Source of the DNA: Tetraselmis striata
Lineage: Eukaryota > Chlorophyta > Chlorodendrophyceae > Chlorodendrales > Chlorodendraceae
Reading direction: 5' to 3'
NCBI GenBank assembly: GCA_006384855.1
Contig: VCJN01002010.1
Location: forward strand, 1 to 64,000
Length of the DNA stretch: 64,000 nt
The position numbers were made by a program, and so were the translations under genes. Shown here one piece after another: positions 43,995-57,059 of the stretch; positions within the stretch are counted from its first letter, which is position 1, and each line of letters begins with the position of its first letter. Below the pieces are notes generated by a model. That model was given only the letters and a program-made list of their open reading frames with translations. It ran no database searches and was not told the origin of the DNA.

Positions 43995-46944
43995 ATGACT
44001 CCTACCCCACCCATGAGCTGCACAGTGGCGTCCTTTCCGCCCGCGGCGGGGGGGCAGGGCTCGCCTGCCACGCCCGTCCCATACCAGGACCTGCTCGTGA
44101 AGCGGCAAGACCAGTGGAGCAACTTCCCGGCCGGGCTGCGCGTGCTGGTGGCAGACAACGACCCCGCCTCGCTGCAGCAAGTGGAGAAGATGCTAAAGAA
44201 GTGTAGCTACCAAGGTGAGGCTGCGCTGCCCCTCGAAAGGCGGCCGGCACCCCACCCCAGCTGGCCACGTGCGCAGTGCGCGTGTTATCTTGATAACCCG
44301 AAAACGCGTTTTTTGGCCTCGTTTTATCCCGCTAGTCGTACATACCGGTCGGGGCCCAGGCAGGCACCGGCGGCCACGCGCAGACCCACACACCAGCTCA
44401 CCCGTTGCTGCTACACTGATGCATGCTTTACGCCCGGTCCCCAACAGTAACACTGTGCAGCTCGGGGAAGAACTCCCTGGAGATCCTCCGCAAGCGGCGA
44501 GAGGAATTCGACCTCGTGCTGGCGGACGCAAATCTACCAGGTTTTCCCCCGCACCCTGTCTGCTCGAGGGGGTACACCGGTAGAATTAACCGCGACAATT
44601 CCGCCCGCTCACCGCCGCCTTCCCACGCCACAAGCGACGGAGCTGATTGTATTTCTGCTCCCGGTCTTTCGCCTGCAGACATAGATGGCTTCAAGCTTCT
44701 TCACGTCTGCCACACCGAGCTGTCCCTCCCCGTCGTCCGTAAGAGCCTGCTGCCCGCTCGACATCCACCTCGCACTTCAATATGCCATTCAGTCATCGTA
44801 CCGTGCCCTGCCCTGCACTTCCCTGCCCTGAGGTATCCCAGTCGTATCCCGGCATGGGTTCTGAAAGCGCTCACCGCGCCCCCCCCCCCCCCCCCCCCAC
44901 ACCCTCCCCCCAAAATGTAGTGATGTCCGGCACCAGCGACACGCAGCTGGTTATGCGCGGCGTGATGGATGGCGCGCGGGACTTTCTGATCAAGCCCCTG
45001 CGCGTGGAGGAGCTCAAGGTGCTCTGGCAGCACCTTGTGCGCTTCACTTCGGAGATTACCAAGACAGACGCGCAGCTAAATGTTGTCAAGGTGGAGCTGG
45101 ACGGCGGAAGGCCTGCGGGCGAAGTCTCTACGAGTCAGAACGGCTCGGTATGCCACAGCAGCCCATTTGAAGCAGCCCATTTCTTGTAGGGCGCGAATCA
45201 TGCCTCGGCGCGTTTTCCTCCCGCCTCGCGCTGACTCCTTGTGTGCCCCACACAGCAATGCACCGAGCGCGAGGGCGAAGGCAATTCATCAAAGAAGCAG
45301 CGCATGAATTGGAGCGATGAAATGCATCAGCAGTTTGTCAATGCCGTTAACCAGCTTGGCATCGACAGTGCGATCCCCTCCCCCCCCCCCCCCCCCCCCA
45401 CACCCCCCCTCTTCCTGCGACTGCGCTCCACTCTCCTTAAGAGTAATTGCGCTCGCCCACATGAGCTCGTGCCGGCCCTGCTGTCCTGCGCTGCTCCCGG
45501 GGTCCGCAGAGGCCGTACCCAAGCGGATTCTAGACCTCATGAGCGTGGAGGGCCTCACACGAGAAAACGTAGCCAGCCACTTGCAGGTCCCCCCCCCCCC
45601 CCCCCCCCCCCCCCCTTTCTCGGCATGTTGGGCGAGTGACTGGTCAACCCCTGCAATGATGGCTGAACCACAGAGCACTTCTGAGATGCATGTTCTTCTG
45701 CAGCTGCTGACCTATGCACCCCCTCCGCCACATCGGATTCCCCCCTCCCTGTCATCCTCCCCCAATGCCCCGCGCGCGTGCAGAAATACCGCATCTACTT
45801 GAAGCGCATGGCCAACCACCAGGAAAATGGGAAGCAAGCGGTGATGAGCACGGACACAATCGCCCGCGCTGAAGCGGCGTACCAGGGAGGCATGCCCCAG
45901 GGGCAGCAGATGATGCAGCAGGAGCACAGCGGCCAGGCGGTGCAGTACAGCCAGCCGCATGCCCCCGGCGGCCTGCACCAGCAAGCCATGCCCGCCCAGA
46001 TGCACATGGGCATGATGCCGGCCGGCCCGCAGCCCGGCAGCATGCAGATGGCGCCGCACCACGTCATGCAAATGCCCAATGGGCAGGTGATGGTGATGCA
46101 GCAGATGGGGCCGCGCCCGGGGATGCCGCCCGGGATGCCGCAGCAGATGCTGGCCAGCTCGCAGCAGATGGGCATGCTTCAGCCCGGCATGCCGGCGGGT
46201 CAGATGTTGCACTTTCAGCACCCGCAGCAAGTGCACCAGCATCCGCCAAGCTCAGGGCCTATGCACGCAGGTGCGCTACGCCCTTCAATGAGTCCATGCC
46301 CCCCCCCCCCCCCCCCCCCCCCTCCGCCCAAGAAAAACATGCAGTAAATACACTCTGTTTTCGCATCAATATTTGATTTTAGCGACAAAGATAATGACCT
46401 GTGCATGCAGGGTTGGAAAACTTAACATTCACGCACCATACAAGTACATCATAGCCTTTGTATGTTGCAATATTAGAGGCCACTTTCAGAGTTTCAGTGG
46501 CTACCTCTATTGGCAATTCTGCCGCGTCTACGTGCCCACGTGTTGTTCCATTTAATTGGCCTTGCGGCTCGTCGCGCGGCGTGAAGCCTACCATGGTGCA
46601 TTTGCTTTCCTCTTTGATGCTTATTGACCTGGTTTCTCCCCTGTGTCCATGTAGAATGTGTTTTTGGTGTGTGCATATCAGATGGGGTGCTGTCTTTTGA
46701 TTGCTGCTGCACTCTCTTTGTGGCTGATGTAGATCTGTCTGACGCAGGGGGAGAGATGATAGACCCAGGCAGCATGCAGCGGTTGCATCAGCAGCCGCAC
46801 TACATCGGCCCCAACGGGCAGCACATGCCAGCGCCTGCGATGGGGATGCCGTCTGGCACAGTCCAGCACATGGAGTACGCCTACAGCCAGCCCATGCAGA
46901 TGGCTGGCTGGCCGGTCCAAGGCCAACCCGGCAACCAAGCCTAG
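43995..46944 (+). CDS. Type-B response regulator (ARR-B-like transcription factor)
   Basis: Eight exons with consistent phase give 490 residues: 43995-44214, 44448-44540, 44679-44738, 44921-45147, 45256-45367, 45510-45586, 45784-46270, 46748-46944. The receiver domain lies at about residues 45-170: acidic pocket VLVADNDP, phospho-acceptor Asp in LVLADANLPDIDGF, conserved Ser/Thr in LMSGTSD, Lys in FLIKPLRVEELKVLWQHLV. The GARP/Myb DNA-binding domain follows (about 215-275): MNWSDEMHQQFVNAVNQLG, VPKRILDLMSVEGLT and SHLQKYRIYLKR. The tail is Met/Gln/Pro-rich like an activation domain. It should act in the nucleus as the output of a His-to-Asp phosphorelay (cytokinin-type in plants). C runs occur in introns 3, 5, 6 and 7. 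The pocket reads D-N-D where plants usually have D-D-D. Confidence 0.93.
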
Positions 46945-47761
46945 GCTGCCACTTTGTTCTTTCTTCACGTAAACAGTTGTTAGATGCAGGCACAGTGCCG
47001 GATACCGAGCGCCTCTTGGCGATCCTTTACAGACATAATCCATCCTCACCTGTACACTACACCTTCCCCATTATACACCCATTTTAACATCAGGAAGCTC
47101 TCTCGCTCTCATCAGTGCAGTCGGAGGCTCGGAGAGGCAGGTGTGTGTTCGATGGCCACCAGGCAGTAGTCTTGCATTTGTGCTACATGTCTGTTGCCAT
47201 TGCTGAGTTCATTGGGGCGTCGCTTTGAAGGTTCTAGAGGCCAATGGTCCGTATGAAGTTGATATCTCAATCCTGCGCTTCAACTATATCTCATGTCTTG
47301 CTAATACAATGGTCATTGCTTGGTGATTGGGTGTGTGCCTACTTGGCGCTGATTTTGGTGTGAGCATGGCGTCTGCATCCCGAATTGCCATCACCCAGCA
47401 GCAGCACCCTACTACCTTATGTACCCAGCATGCATACAAACAAATACGAACATTGGCTTGAATTAAAAATTGTATTGGATCATGGCTATTCCAAATACAA
47501 AAATCATTTCCACATATGGTACTACATGCACATGCAAATATGCAATATAAATTTTTATATGTGTATGTAAATGCAGTTTGGGGCAATTTAGGCTGAGGAA
47601 AAATGCTGAGCGAACAGGAATTTGCTGGGGGCAGATATGCTCAGTGGTGCAGGAACGTGGGATGATGCATTTGGAGGGAAGTCATGGTAGCGTAATTGAT
47701 TGATTTCAGCACTATATGTTTATTATACACATACACCTATAGGTTTAGAAAATGTTTAAAT
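46945..47761. other. Convergent intergenic region
   Basis: Lies between the 3' ends of the response regulator (+) and the Lhca-like gene (-). AT-rich, no coding region; presumably both 3' UTRs. Confidence 0.55.
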
Positions 47762-49025
47762 TTACTGGCCGGGCCACAGGCAGGTCAGAGGAATGGTGAG
47801 GCCCTGGACATCCACTGAGTCAGGGGTGACGCAGGTGCCAATGTTGGTGGAGATGTTGTTGGCGAAGGGGCTGGCCAGGTGGTCGGCCAGGCAGGCCAGG
47901 GGGCCCTTGCCGGTGGCCTGCGCCTGCAGGACGAAGCCCATGAATGCTACCATGGCGATGCGTCCGTTCTTGATCTCCTTGGTCTGCATCGTCTTGAGGT
48001 TGCCGCCGGACATGTTCATCGGGTCAAAGATACCGCCGGGGTAGCCCATCTCGGTGTTGGGCACCTTGTTGCCCTTGAAGATGGGGTCCTGAAAGAAATA
48101 TTAATGTACTGAGTCCATTGGCTTATATAGTAACCACAGTAATCGCATTCTAGCTTCACAAAGCCTTATAATGGGATCAATTAAGGGAGATGAATCGCCC
48201 ACCTCGTTTACGGAACCGAAGTTCTTGTAATCCTGCCAGCGGCGGACCTCCACCCAGTGCATGAGGATGAACTCCCACGCAAGGATAGCGCCCATGTTGT
48301 GGATGGGGGCGCCGTCAGGGATCTTGGTAGCCGCGTCGTAGAAGAAAACGTCGGGGTTCAGGATTTCCTGGCCCAGCACGCCGGCGACGCCGAGCATGGC
48401 CCAGCGGGCGTGCACGAGCTCTGCCTGGCGGTACCTATTAGACACGAAAGGCAGCACATGAACTCAACCGCCTGTTTGCAGCTTGCGGCGCACGGTCGAA
48501 ATAAATGATATGGCATAAGTAACTACCCCGCGAAGTCGCCTGTGCCTCGGCCGTATAAGTAGGCGTCGAGCTTATTGCCGAGTTCAAAGACAGGCACATG
48601 CATGGAGGATGAGAGCTAGATGCATCAGGGTGCTCCTCATCGAGATAGCGAAGTCGGAGCTGTTGTGGGTTTTAATGCGAAACTGCAGCAGGACACCGCT
48701 CTGGGAGAGGAGTTCCATAGTCGGAAGTTCGATATAAGAGCACAGCCGAGGGCTCGCGATTAGTGCGCCAAAATTCAGTGGAGCGCACTCACCAGCTGAG
48801 GGCGACGGGATCGGAACCAAGGCCCAGAGGGTCCCAGCCGTAGTCGCCGGCCAGGGAGCCGTCCAGGTAGGCCGGGGCGATCACATCGGGCGCCCACAGC
48901 TTGCGGTCGGCGGCGGCGGTCACCACCACGCGGGCGCGGCTGGCAGGGGTGCGCGAGCGCACGCTGGCGATGCCGCTGCGGGCGCCAGCGAAGGAGCTGA
49001 TTGCGGAGCTGAGAGCGAAAGCCAT
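47762..49025 (-). CDS. Lhca-like light-harvesting chlorophyll a/b protein
   Basis: Three exons (48793-49025, 48203-48434, 47762-48088) give 263 residues. The N-terminus [18 protein letters not shown]... is Ser/Ala/Arg-rich, as in a chloroplast transit peptide, ending near [14 protein letters not shown]. Then [13 protein letters not shown], helix 1 with [19 protein letters not shown], helix 2 around [31 protein letters not shown], and helix 3 with [19 protein letters not shown]. The Glu and Arg of helices 1 and 3 pair across the helices and bind chlorophyll. The C-terminus TCLWPGQ and the loop FGSVNEDPIF are typical of photosystem I antenna proteins, so I favour Lhca over Lhcb, though not a numbered subtype. 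It acts in the thylakoid membrane. Introns are short and lack homopolymers. Confidence 0.94.
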
Positions 49026-49106
49026 GATGAACGGAGCAAGAACGGGGAGGGAGGGAGACGGAAGGGAACGAGCACAACTGATGGGCAAGAGGTGTGGTCG
49101 AAGCGG

Positions 49107-49114
49107 AATATATC
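49107..49114 (-). promoter_or_regulatory. Possible TATA box of the Lhca-like gene
   Basis: GATATATT on the minus strand, about 82 bp upstream of the ATG, a normal distance for a strongly expressed light-harvesting gene. Confidence 0.4.
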
Positions 49115-50327
49115 ACCGCCACAGCGGCTGGGACGTCCCTGCCGGACGGTCGTGCGCGGGGCGCGCAGCGAACCGAATGGGCGCGCTGGCAGATACGCGT
49201 CCGAACTCGCTCATTTATTTCGTTATTCGTCGCTTTAGATAGGGCGACGGGCGATTACATATTATGCAAATTCTATATGTATCCGTGTATAATCCAAACT
49301 TACTTCGCCGACATATTGATACTCGGCGCAATATCTTCGTATCCATGGCCAATCAGAAGCCATCATTTCTTGGGATCGCAAGCAATCATATCGCTGATAT
49401 GGCCGAGCAGATTCGGAATCCTCAGCATCCGATTCGCGTGATGATGCCTATCTGGCACAGGAGAAGTGTGTACAACGTACTTTGAGCTGTAATCAGCACA
49501 GCATATCATGCCGCAACATAAAGTGATACGAGGATCCGCAAAACACCGGTGGACACAGGAGCTAAAAGTACAGGAACCTGTAGTATGGTCACAACGTTAT
49601 AATTCAACACTACTACGAATGCGACTACTGGGACCGCCGTCCGCCGTCCGCCTGCTGATTATGCTGACATGACGATATATCCCGGGAGACAGGTACCTGG
49701 GTACTGTTTAAAAACACATTCTGTACCCAGTATTTTAAATAAACGAGACAATATCATATTATGCGACGACATACTGTGTACGAGTACAGGTACGCGGGAC
49801 GAGTGCAATATTTCCTGTAGGTCGTCGTCTCTACCCTGGAAATGACCTAACAAGGGTTTGGTTGCTGAGAATTGAAAGCGCAGAACGAACGCGCTTCCGC
49901 GCGCGCCACGACCCTTGCTCTCATCTTCCATCTGTCGGCGGCGCCCATTGCGCCGGACGAGCGGCAATTGCGAGTCGCCGGAGCCTCCCCAGGCTTCATC
50001 AGACGCGGCGGCAGTTGCTTTTCGTGTCGTGCCGAATAATATCAGTGCGACCTACGAGTAGTTCGGGTCCACCGCCGGGCGGCTGGTGGCATACCAGAAC
50101 ACACCCGCATTCGTGATGCCGGAGGAAACAGGCCTGCGCTGATTCTATGTCAGGTGGCGTCCCAGTCCACTGAGTCCGGAGCGTGGCACAAATAAGCAGG
50201 TCCGCGGCTCAACGGGACAACAGCAGGAGGACCGCCGCACCGTCACGCCGCGCCGCGCCTAGACAAGGCTTACAGGCGAGCAGACCAGCGCCGCTTCGCC
50301 GTCACAGTTGGTGGTGGTGGCGGCCGG
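49115..50327. other. Divergent intergenic region
   Basis: Between the Lhca-like gene (-) and the MFS gene (+). No supported ORF; presumably both promoters. Confidence 0.5.
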
Positions 50328-53300
50328 ATGTCCTACAATGTGCGGCTGGGCTACCTCTTCAGCACGGCGGAGACGGCGTCGATGAGCACGCGCTCCGGCG
50401 ACGTGCTCAGCGTGTACATCCTGCTGCTCACCGGCAGCCGCACCGATGTCATTGGCTACATCCAGGGCGTGAATGGCTGCCTGCAGGTGCCGCGTCCCTC
50501 CCCCCCCCCCCCCCCCCCCCCGGCCCCCCTCCCATATTGAGAGGGTGATTTGGAAGATTCGCTGCCGCGATTCACATGGGTAGCTCACGCTTGTGGCGCC
50601 CCCGTCTTGCGGTCACCGCATGGCTAGCTCGCAGCCGCGCTCCCGTCTGGCTGGCTGTCCGACAAGATACGGAAGGACCGGGTGCTGCGCCTCGCCGCTG
50701 CCATCGGAGCCGCTGCAGGTGCCTTGCCCCCCCCCCCCCCCCCCCCGCCCCGGGCCACACACGCCTCTTCTGCCTCCTCTTCCACACGTATAGGCATTGT
50801 TCTAGGTGGCTATGGCATCACGCCAGACCAGCCCAAGCCCCAGTTGATCGGCGCATCAAGTATAGTGAGCTTCCCAGCGATACGGCGATGCTGGCTCGGG
50901 GGATGCTCTATTGGTCCGGGCGCTGACAACCGCCCTCTCCCCTCGTCCTCCCCCCCCCACCACGGCACGCCCCGGAATGCGGCAGCCTTCTGCATGGCGT
51001 GGGCGCTCTACGTGAACAGCTCCATCTACTGGCTGGCCAGCGGCATGGCGCTGCTGGGGCTGTATAAAGGGGTGTTCAACCCGCCCATGGAGGTACGTGC
51101 AGTCGCTGGGCAACTGCGGCCTTGGGGGGGGATGGTATCATGATGCAGTAGTGTGAACTATCAAATAAACTCAACCCTAGGCTGCACTAATGCACCCCCA
51201 CAAACATGGACTCTCGTTATTGAATGTCGCCTAGCTGGTCCTGGCACGGCTCCTAGCACGGCTTAGTTGGTGCTACGGGGTGCATAATCAAACGCTAAGT
51301 TCCGGCCCTTACCCGTACATTTAAACTTCCGGTATGATGACGCATCCACCGCGAATCCGGATTGTTGGACAACTATACAGCACGCGCACTTATCGCCGAC
51401 TCGATGCCGCAAAACATTACATGTTTTAGGATCGGCAGACTCAATTAAATGGCGCGATGCATTATGGAAGTCTGCCATTCGCCATTCATCATCATTTATA
51501 ACCCGCCAGCTGCTTGTCTCACCGTGCGCCGCATGCCTCCCACCACAGGCCATCTTTGCCGACTCGCTCGAGTCGGGGCCGCGCCGCAGCGAGGCGTACA
51601 CCAAGCGCTACATCCTGCAGAACTGCGCCAATTGCCTGGGCCCGGTGCAGAGCCTCATCATGTTTGCGCTGCTTGGCAACCAGTGGACACTGGGCGACTC
51701 GCGCGTGGTGCTGCGTGTGGGCATCACGCTGCTGCTGGCGCCCATCGTGATGCTGCTCTTTTTCGACGACCGCAAGACGCTTGGTAGGGCTCCCCCCCAA
51801 TCGCGCCTTGCCACACCGCACCACCAGTCAATGGGGTCCGAAAAAAAAGTCGTGAACTGTTTTGCAGCACTGAGTCAGAATATCGTCAGTGATGTTCGTG
51901 TTATTGCATTCTGGTGCATTCCAAGATTTATACTGTTTTTTCCTCTTGGAGCGCGTGGGGGAGGGGGGGGCAGGGGGTCAAATACAACGATAATATGCCG
52001 CGGACCCAGAGCTAGGTTATTTCCCCTGATATTTCCCCAGAATTTCCCTGATATTTATGCATGCCCACGTAATCACGCGTATATATATCCACTCCACCCC
52101 CCCGGATAACTCAACGTGAACCAACTCATGCTGTAAATAGGGGCAGCCTTCAAACATGCCGCGCTTGTTGTCGGCGCCAATGGTCGCTTGCGCACTTAGA
52201 TTGCGGAGCAGCATAGCGTATGGGATGACAATGGACAAATTATGTTGAAGTTTTTCGTTTACTGCTGGGCTTAAAGCATATCATTGCAACATGATTTGTA
52301 TGCCATGAAGACTGTGATTGTGATTAAAGTACCGCATTGAATTGATATGGCCACTGCAATATTGCGCTGTTATTGCAACTCATAATTGTTTTGGCACAGT
52401 TGGCTCTAATTAATATCGTGCGAGGAAGTGAAAAAGTTACATGGAAATGTATCGGAATGCAAAACGAAAACGAATGTCTTTACACAGTATTGCAAGACAA
52501 GGAAATGTTGGACTAGAGAACCCAGTGAAATGTTGCGATACTCCTGTCATCTTCTCCCAATTGTTACATGTCCTGTCGAAAAAGACACATTCTCTAATTC
52601 TATGCCATGCCATACCATGCCATGCCGTGCCGTGCAATACCTAGGATTGTGCATACGGGCTGATGAGTTACGGTGCTCAACTTTATCAAGCCGTCTTAAT
52701 CAAGTTAACTTGAGTGACCCCCTGAATTCACGGAAATTTTTCTGGTCGCGTAATAATATCCAGGTTAGGGGGAGGGGGGGCTTTTACTTCATAATGCATC
52801 TCAGGCGCGCCAATTACATCAACCTCGGCATGTAGCGTAAACATTTCGTACGGTACCATATACATCTGTCATGACCGGGAAATTTGCAAAAGCTGACAGA
52901 ATCTGCCATTATTAGCCTATGTAAGTTTGCCGCTGAAGTCCGCTTAAGTCTCAAACGGAACTTTACTACAGTCATGTTTTATCAGGAACTGAACTAACTT
53001 GACGTAATTAATTATGTTTAGTCAGTTCCAAATGGACTAATGTGCAACCCTCGCCATGCCATGCCCCCCCCCCCCCCCCTTCCCTCAAACGCGGCCCATG
53101 CAGGCCAGCGCAGCGAGTCTCTGGGCGAGCGAGCGCGCAACGCCAGCGCGGCATCGCTCGCCAGCATGGGCAGCGAGGGCAGCCGTGCGCCGCCGCCAGT
53201 GCACTGGAGCCGCGACTCCTCCATCATGATCCCCGCCATGATCACCCTGTCCGACCTCTGCGCAGCACTGGCCTCCGGTGAGAACCCCCCAGTCTCCTCC

Positions 53301-56300
53301 GTATCCATGGATTCGGTTGTAAGAGATCCCCCCCCCCAATCATTCTTCGGGTTTGCTACATACTTTTGTCGTTGACCCTCCCCCCCCCCCCCCCCGAAAA
53401 GAGAGGATAAACAGGGTTTATCTGGGAATCCATCAGAAAACACCAAGAAGAATGCGCAAATCTTCCAAAACTGCCAAACATTTCCAGTCATTTCTATGAC
53501 CCACAAGCACAATGACGCGTGTATACAAGGGTGTGTACATGTGTACAGGTATCCCGTAGTACACCATACCGGGCATACCCCGACCACCCAGATAATTTAT
53601 AGCGCCGCATAATAAGGAAATATCTATGTATTATTTGAAAATTGAATTTCGTGTCACAAACATGAAGCCGGCCATCTACGGAGGTACCACCATGCCAATT
53701 CGCGTCTGCTGGCGGGCAACTGCGCAAAGGCATACTTAATAATACGCGGGACGCTTGTAGTGAATACTGCATGGAGCGGGTCGCAGTCCCACGTCAAGCT
53801 GATTCCCGGCCTGAAGTTGTAGTACCCCAGATCCGCACTCGGCTCCTCAGGCCGCTTCGCTCTAAGAGCGAGCGTTTTCCCCTTTCGCGCGGCAGGCATG
53901 GCTTCCAAGTTCTACGCCGTCTTTTTTGTGCAGAAGTGCGGCCTGAGCCCCATCTACTCCTCCGCCCTCTCCATCATGGCGCCCCTCAGTGTCAGCCTCT
54001 TCTCCGCCGCTGTCAACAGCATTGGCAGGATGTGGGGTACGCCGCGCCCCGTCTTGGCACATACACTGCATGCTCACCAAAAAGGGCTTTAGCTGGTCAC
54101 CTTGGAGGTCCGGTGATGTCCTTTACCTACCTTTGGGCGAGCGAGCCGGACGGTCAAACCACACCACACCATACCATACCATACCATATCATACCACACC
54201 ATATGTTCACCACACCCATAGGATATTTAACGCCCTGGCATTACATTGGTTCCGCGTGTCGCAAACGCTATGAATTTGTTTGCAGTACCGAGTCGGAAGA
54301 TCCGCCGTTCAGTTTAAGTGGTTAATTCTGATAGATTTCCAGATGGTGGCATTTTTTCTGTTACTCCGGGGGGGGGGGGGGGGGGGGGCACAAACAATTA
54401 ACGTGTAGCGAATCTTAGTCAGGGTTTGGTATGTGCGTTGAGGTACGCATGTGTCGCTGCAGCATGAGGGCTTTTCTGTGACGGAACCGACGCAGCCGGC
54501 CGACAAGAAGCCAAATTGGAAGGAAGCAGTCACGCAGCTCTCGGTGCCATGGGTCCATTGGGACATGGCTAAACTGCTCTTGATGGCTTGCACGTCGATA
54601 ATACTACGAGTACTGTAGCCACACATTGGGGTCGCCATATATTGTTGTTTGTGGCCTCCCCTGTGGCAGAGAGAAACACAACAATTCATCTTATCAGGAC
54701 AAATACCAGATACTCCTCGATAGCTTTTGGGATTTCCCGCCACAGTATTCCACAACACACTCATGCACAATCATCAAATGGTGGTGTTATTGCTCTTGTG
54801 CCGGGAGCAGATTGTTTGGCTGTGCGAGAAGGCTGTCATGCCTCAGCAAGCCCGTGCCTGCGCGGCACAAGTCCACCGCGCCACCCCCCCCCCCCCCCCC
54901 CCCCCCTCCCCCTTGAACGGAGGCGCTGACCCCGCGCATTGACGCGGCGGCGCGTGCCCGTCCACAGAGCCGTTCGCCATCACGCTGGTGACCAAGGCGC
55001 TGGACTTTGCGCTGCTCGCTGCCATGGCGTACCTCCCCGCCAGTGCCGCCACGCGCGAGCCACTGGTCGTGCTGCACCTCCTCCGCTATGGCGTCGCCAA
55101 CTCCTCGCGCCCGCAGCTACGCAGCATGATGATGAATCATGTGGACAAGGTGCGGTGGGAGGCTGGCCTGTGCGAGTGGAACAGTTGCATCTTCGGTCCC
55201 CTTTACCGTAGTATTTTATGGAGATGCGGCTAGCTGTTTTTCGAGAGGATAATATGAAATGTCAGCAAAGAATACAAGACTTTCATCCTGGCTCGGAATG
55301 AATAGATTGACTATCATGCAGACATATTGCATTGTATGGTAATGATATTATATTATCATTATTATTATACAATATTACATGAATATTATATTATAAATAT
55401 TATAAACAAATAGGTTGATAGGTTTTGCATAGGCAAGCTGGGCGTATATTTTTCCAGGATAATGTGGCTGCTTTCGGATGAGGTGTAAGGTTGGGTACCC
55501 GTAACGCGCAAGAATGTACCTATTGATTGATGGCTTGGGCCACAGTCTTGACCGAATTCTGACATTTGAAAAGACTTTAAAAGACAGCACAACCCCCCCA
55601 CCCCCCCCCCCCCCCCCCCCCCGCCATGGATTTTCGCGAACATCAGATGCCCGGCCTGTCCCGCCGGTGCTCGCTGGCCTTCTAAGAATCTTGTTTGGTG
55701 GGCGCAGAAACACCGTGGCAAGTGGGGCGCTCTGGACAGCGTCAGGACGGTCTCATGGTCGGGAAGTGCGGCTCTGGGCGGGTGTGGCCCCAAGCTCAAA
55801 CGCAGTCGCGACAGGCGGGCGTGCATAAACCCCCTCCCATCCCAAACTGAGCCAAAGTAAATGTGTGTGTGTGTGTGTGTGTGTGTCATGAGTGCTCACA
55901 CAACCGCGCTGTGTGCATTGCTGAAGTGTCCATGTGGGCCGGTTCCCCTCCCCTGGTCTCTCAATTCGATATTGGGTCAACTACTGCCGTACACAGTCGA
56001 GTCTAAACACCCACAGCGTGTGGCTATAGCAGACATGCGTGCACACAGCGTCTCCTCCGCTCAATCTCAAGAGGGGAGCGCTCACGCGCCTGTGCCTGTC
56101 CGCCGCGGCTCCCATCATGAGCGCATGCAGGGCGCTCATCCAACGGTTTGGCTACCAGAACACATTTCTGATCAGCGCCGCCATGAAGCTCGCGGGTACA
56201 CCGCCTGTTTCCCGTCCTCCCCTACGCAGTGTCCCGCCATGGGAGGTATAACTACTGCGGCCATCGATGCGTTTCCCGGGTCGAAAACAGCAGTTACTTG

Positions 56301-57059
56301 CTGTTTTACATTGATCTGGGACATGCGTGCAGTTTTCATGCCAATTTTCCTGGGGAGAGGGACTTTTCTGGAGGAGTACATTTCCCTACATGTTCCTGCA
56401 TGTAATTATTGTTACTATCATTAATTTCTTTTTTACTGCATTTAATTATTGTTACCATACTTTGTTTTATAATTATTTTATAATTGTCATTATCTTCTCC
56501 TCGCCGCAGGGGGGTGGGGTAGTAAAACACAGCAAATGAAATTTTGCAACCCCAAACAGTGGTTTGCGGTACTGTTGTTAAAGTAATTAAGTCATTTTTT
56601 TGTCGCGCAATTACGCAATTTAGTGTTTTCCACCATTGAATGGACATTCCATGCTATGTGCATGGTGTGCTCTGATAGGTTTCCACGTGAATGCAGTTGT
56701 AGTTCCTTCTCCGCGAGGGGGGCGCGAGCAGTACTATGTAGAGAGCAGAGCGTGGTCAAGGCACCTGCCCTCCGGTGCGCTGACACGCACCGCCGACCTT
56801 GCGCGTGGTGGCCCCAGGGTGGCTGCTCCTGCTGGCGCTGCTGCCGCTGGTGGGGAGCGGGTTGCGCAGCCAGCCTACGTCGGGGGAGACATGCGGGGCG
56901 GATGAAGCGACGTGGCCGGCTGAGGGCGCAGCCGGCGAGGGGGCGCCGCCGGGGGATGAGGAGGCCGGGTGGGGCGAGGCGGAGGCGGGGGGCGATGAGG
57001 TTGCCGGACCGGGCGGCGCACTGACGGAGCCTCTGCTTGCGGGGCCGGAGGGGCGGTAG
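50328..57059 (+). CDS. Major facilitator superfamily transporter
   Basis: Eleven exons in consistent phase give 511 residues: 50328-50486, 50628-50718, 50794-50859, 50986-51092, 51549-51783, 53104-53277, 53896-54036, 54968-55149, 55708-55781, 56131-56195, 56818-57059. After a first helix region (GDVLSVYILLLTGS) comes LPSGWLSDKIRKDRVLR, the MFS loop 2-3 signature (G-x-x-x-D-x-x-x-R/K-x-R). Later helices include FCMAWALYVNSSIYWLASGM, SLIMFALLGNQW, VLRVGITLLLAPIVMLLFF, a charged central loop (residues about 220-275), IYSSALSIMAPLSVSLFSAA, SWSGSAALGG with QNTFLISAAMKLA, and WLLLLALLPLV. The acidic tail ends TEPLLAGPEGR, with a dileucine-like sorting motif. The substrate cannot be told. The start at 50328 is the first in-frame ATG; upstream exons are possible. 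Most introns carry C runs. Confidence 0.88.

Noticed and set aside
48527-48600. An extra exon in Lhca-like intron 1 (frame with [11 protein letters not shown])
   Set aside because: The flanking exons already join in phase to give the expected [14 protein letters not shown] sequence. The acceptor for the extra piece is poor.
50183-50548. Plus-strand 121-codon ORF at the MFS start
   Set aside because: It is a different frame of the first MFS exon. The MFS frame gives membrane helices and the loop 2-3 signature.
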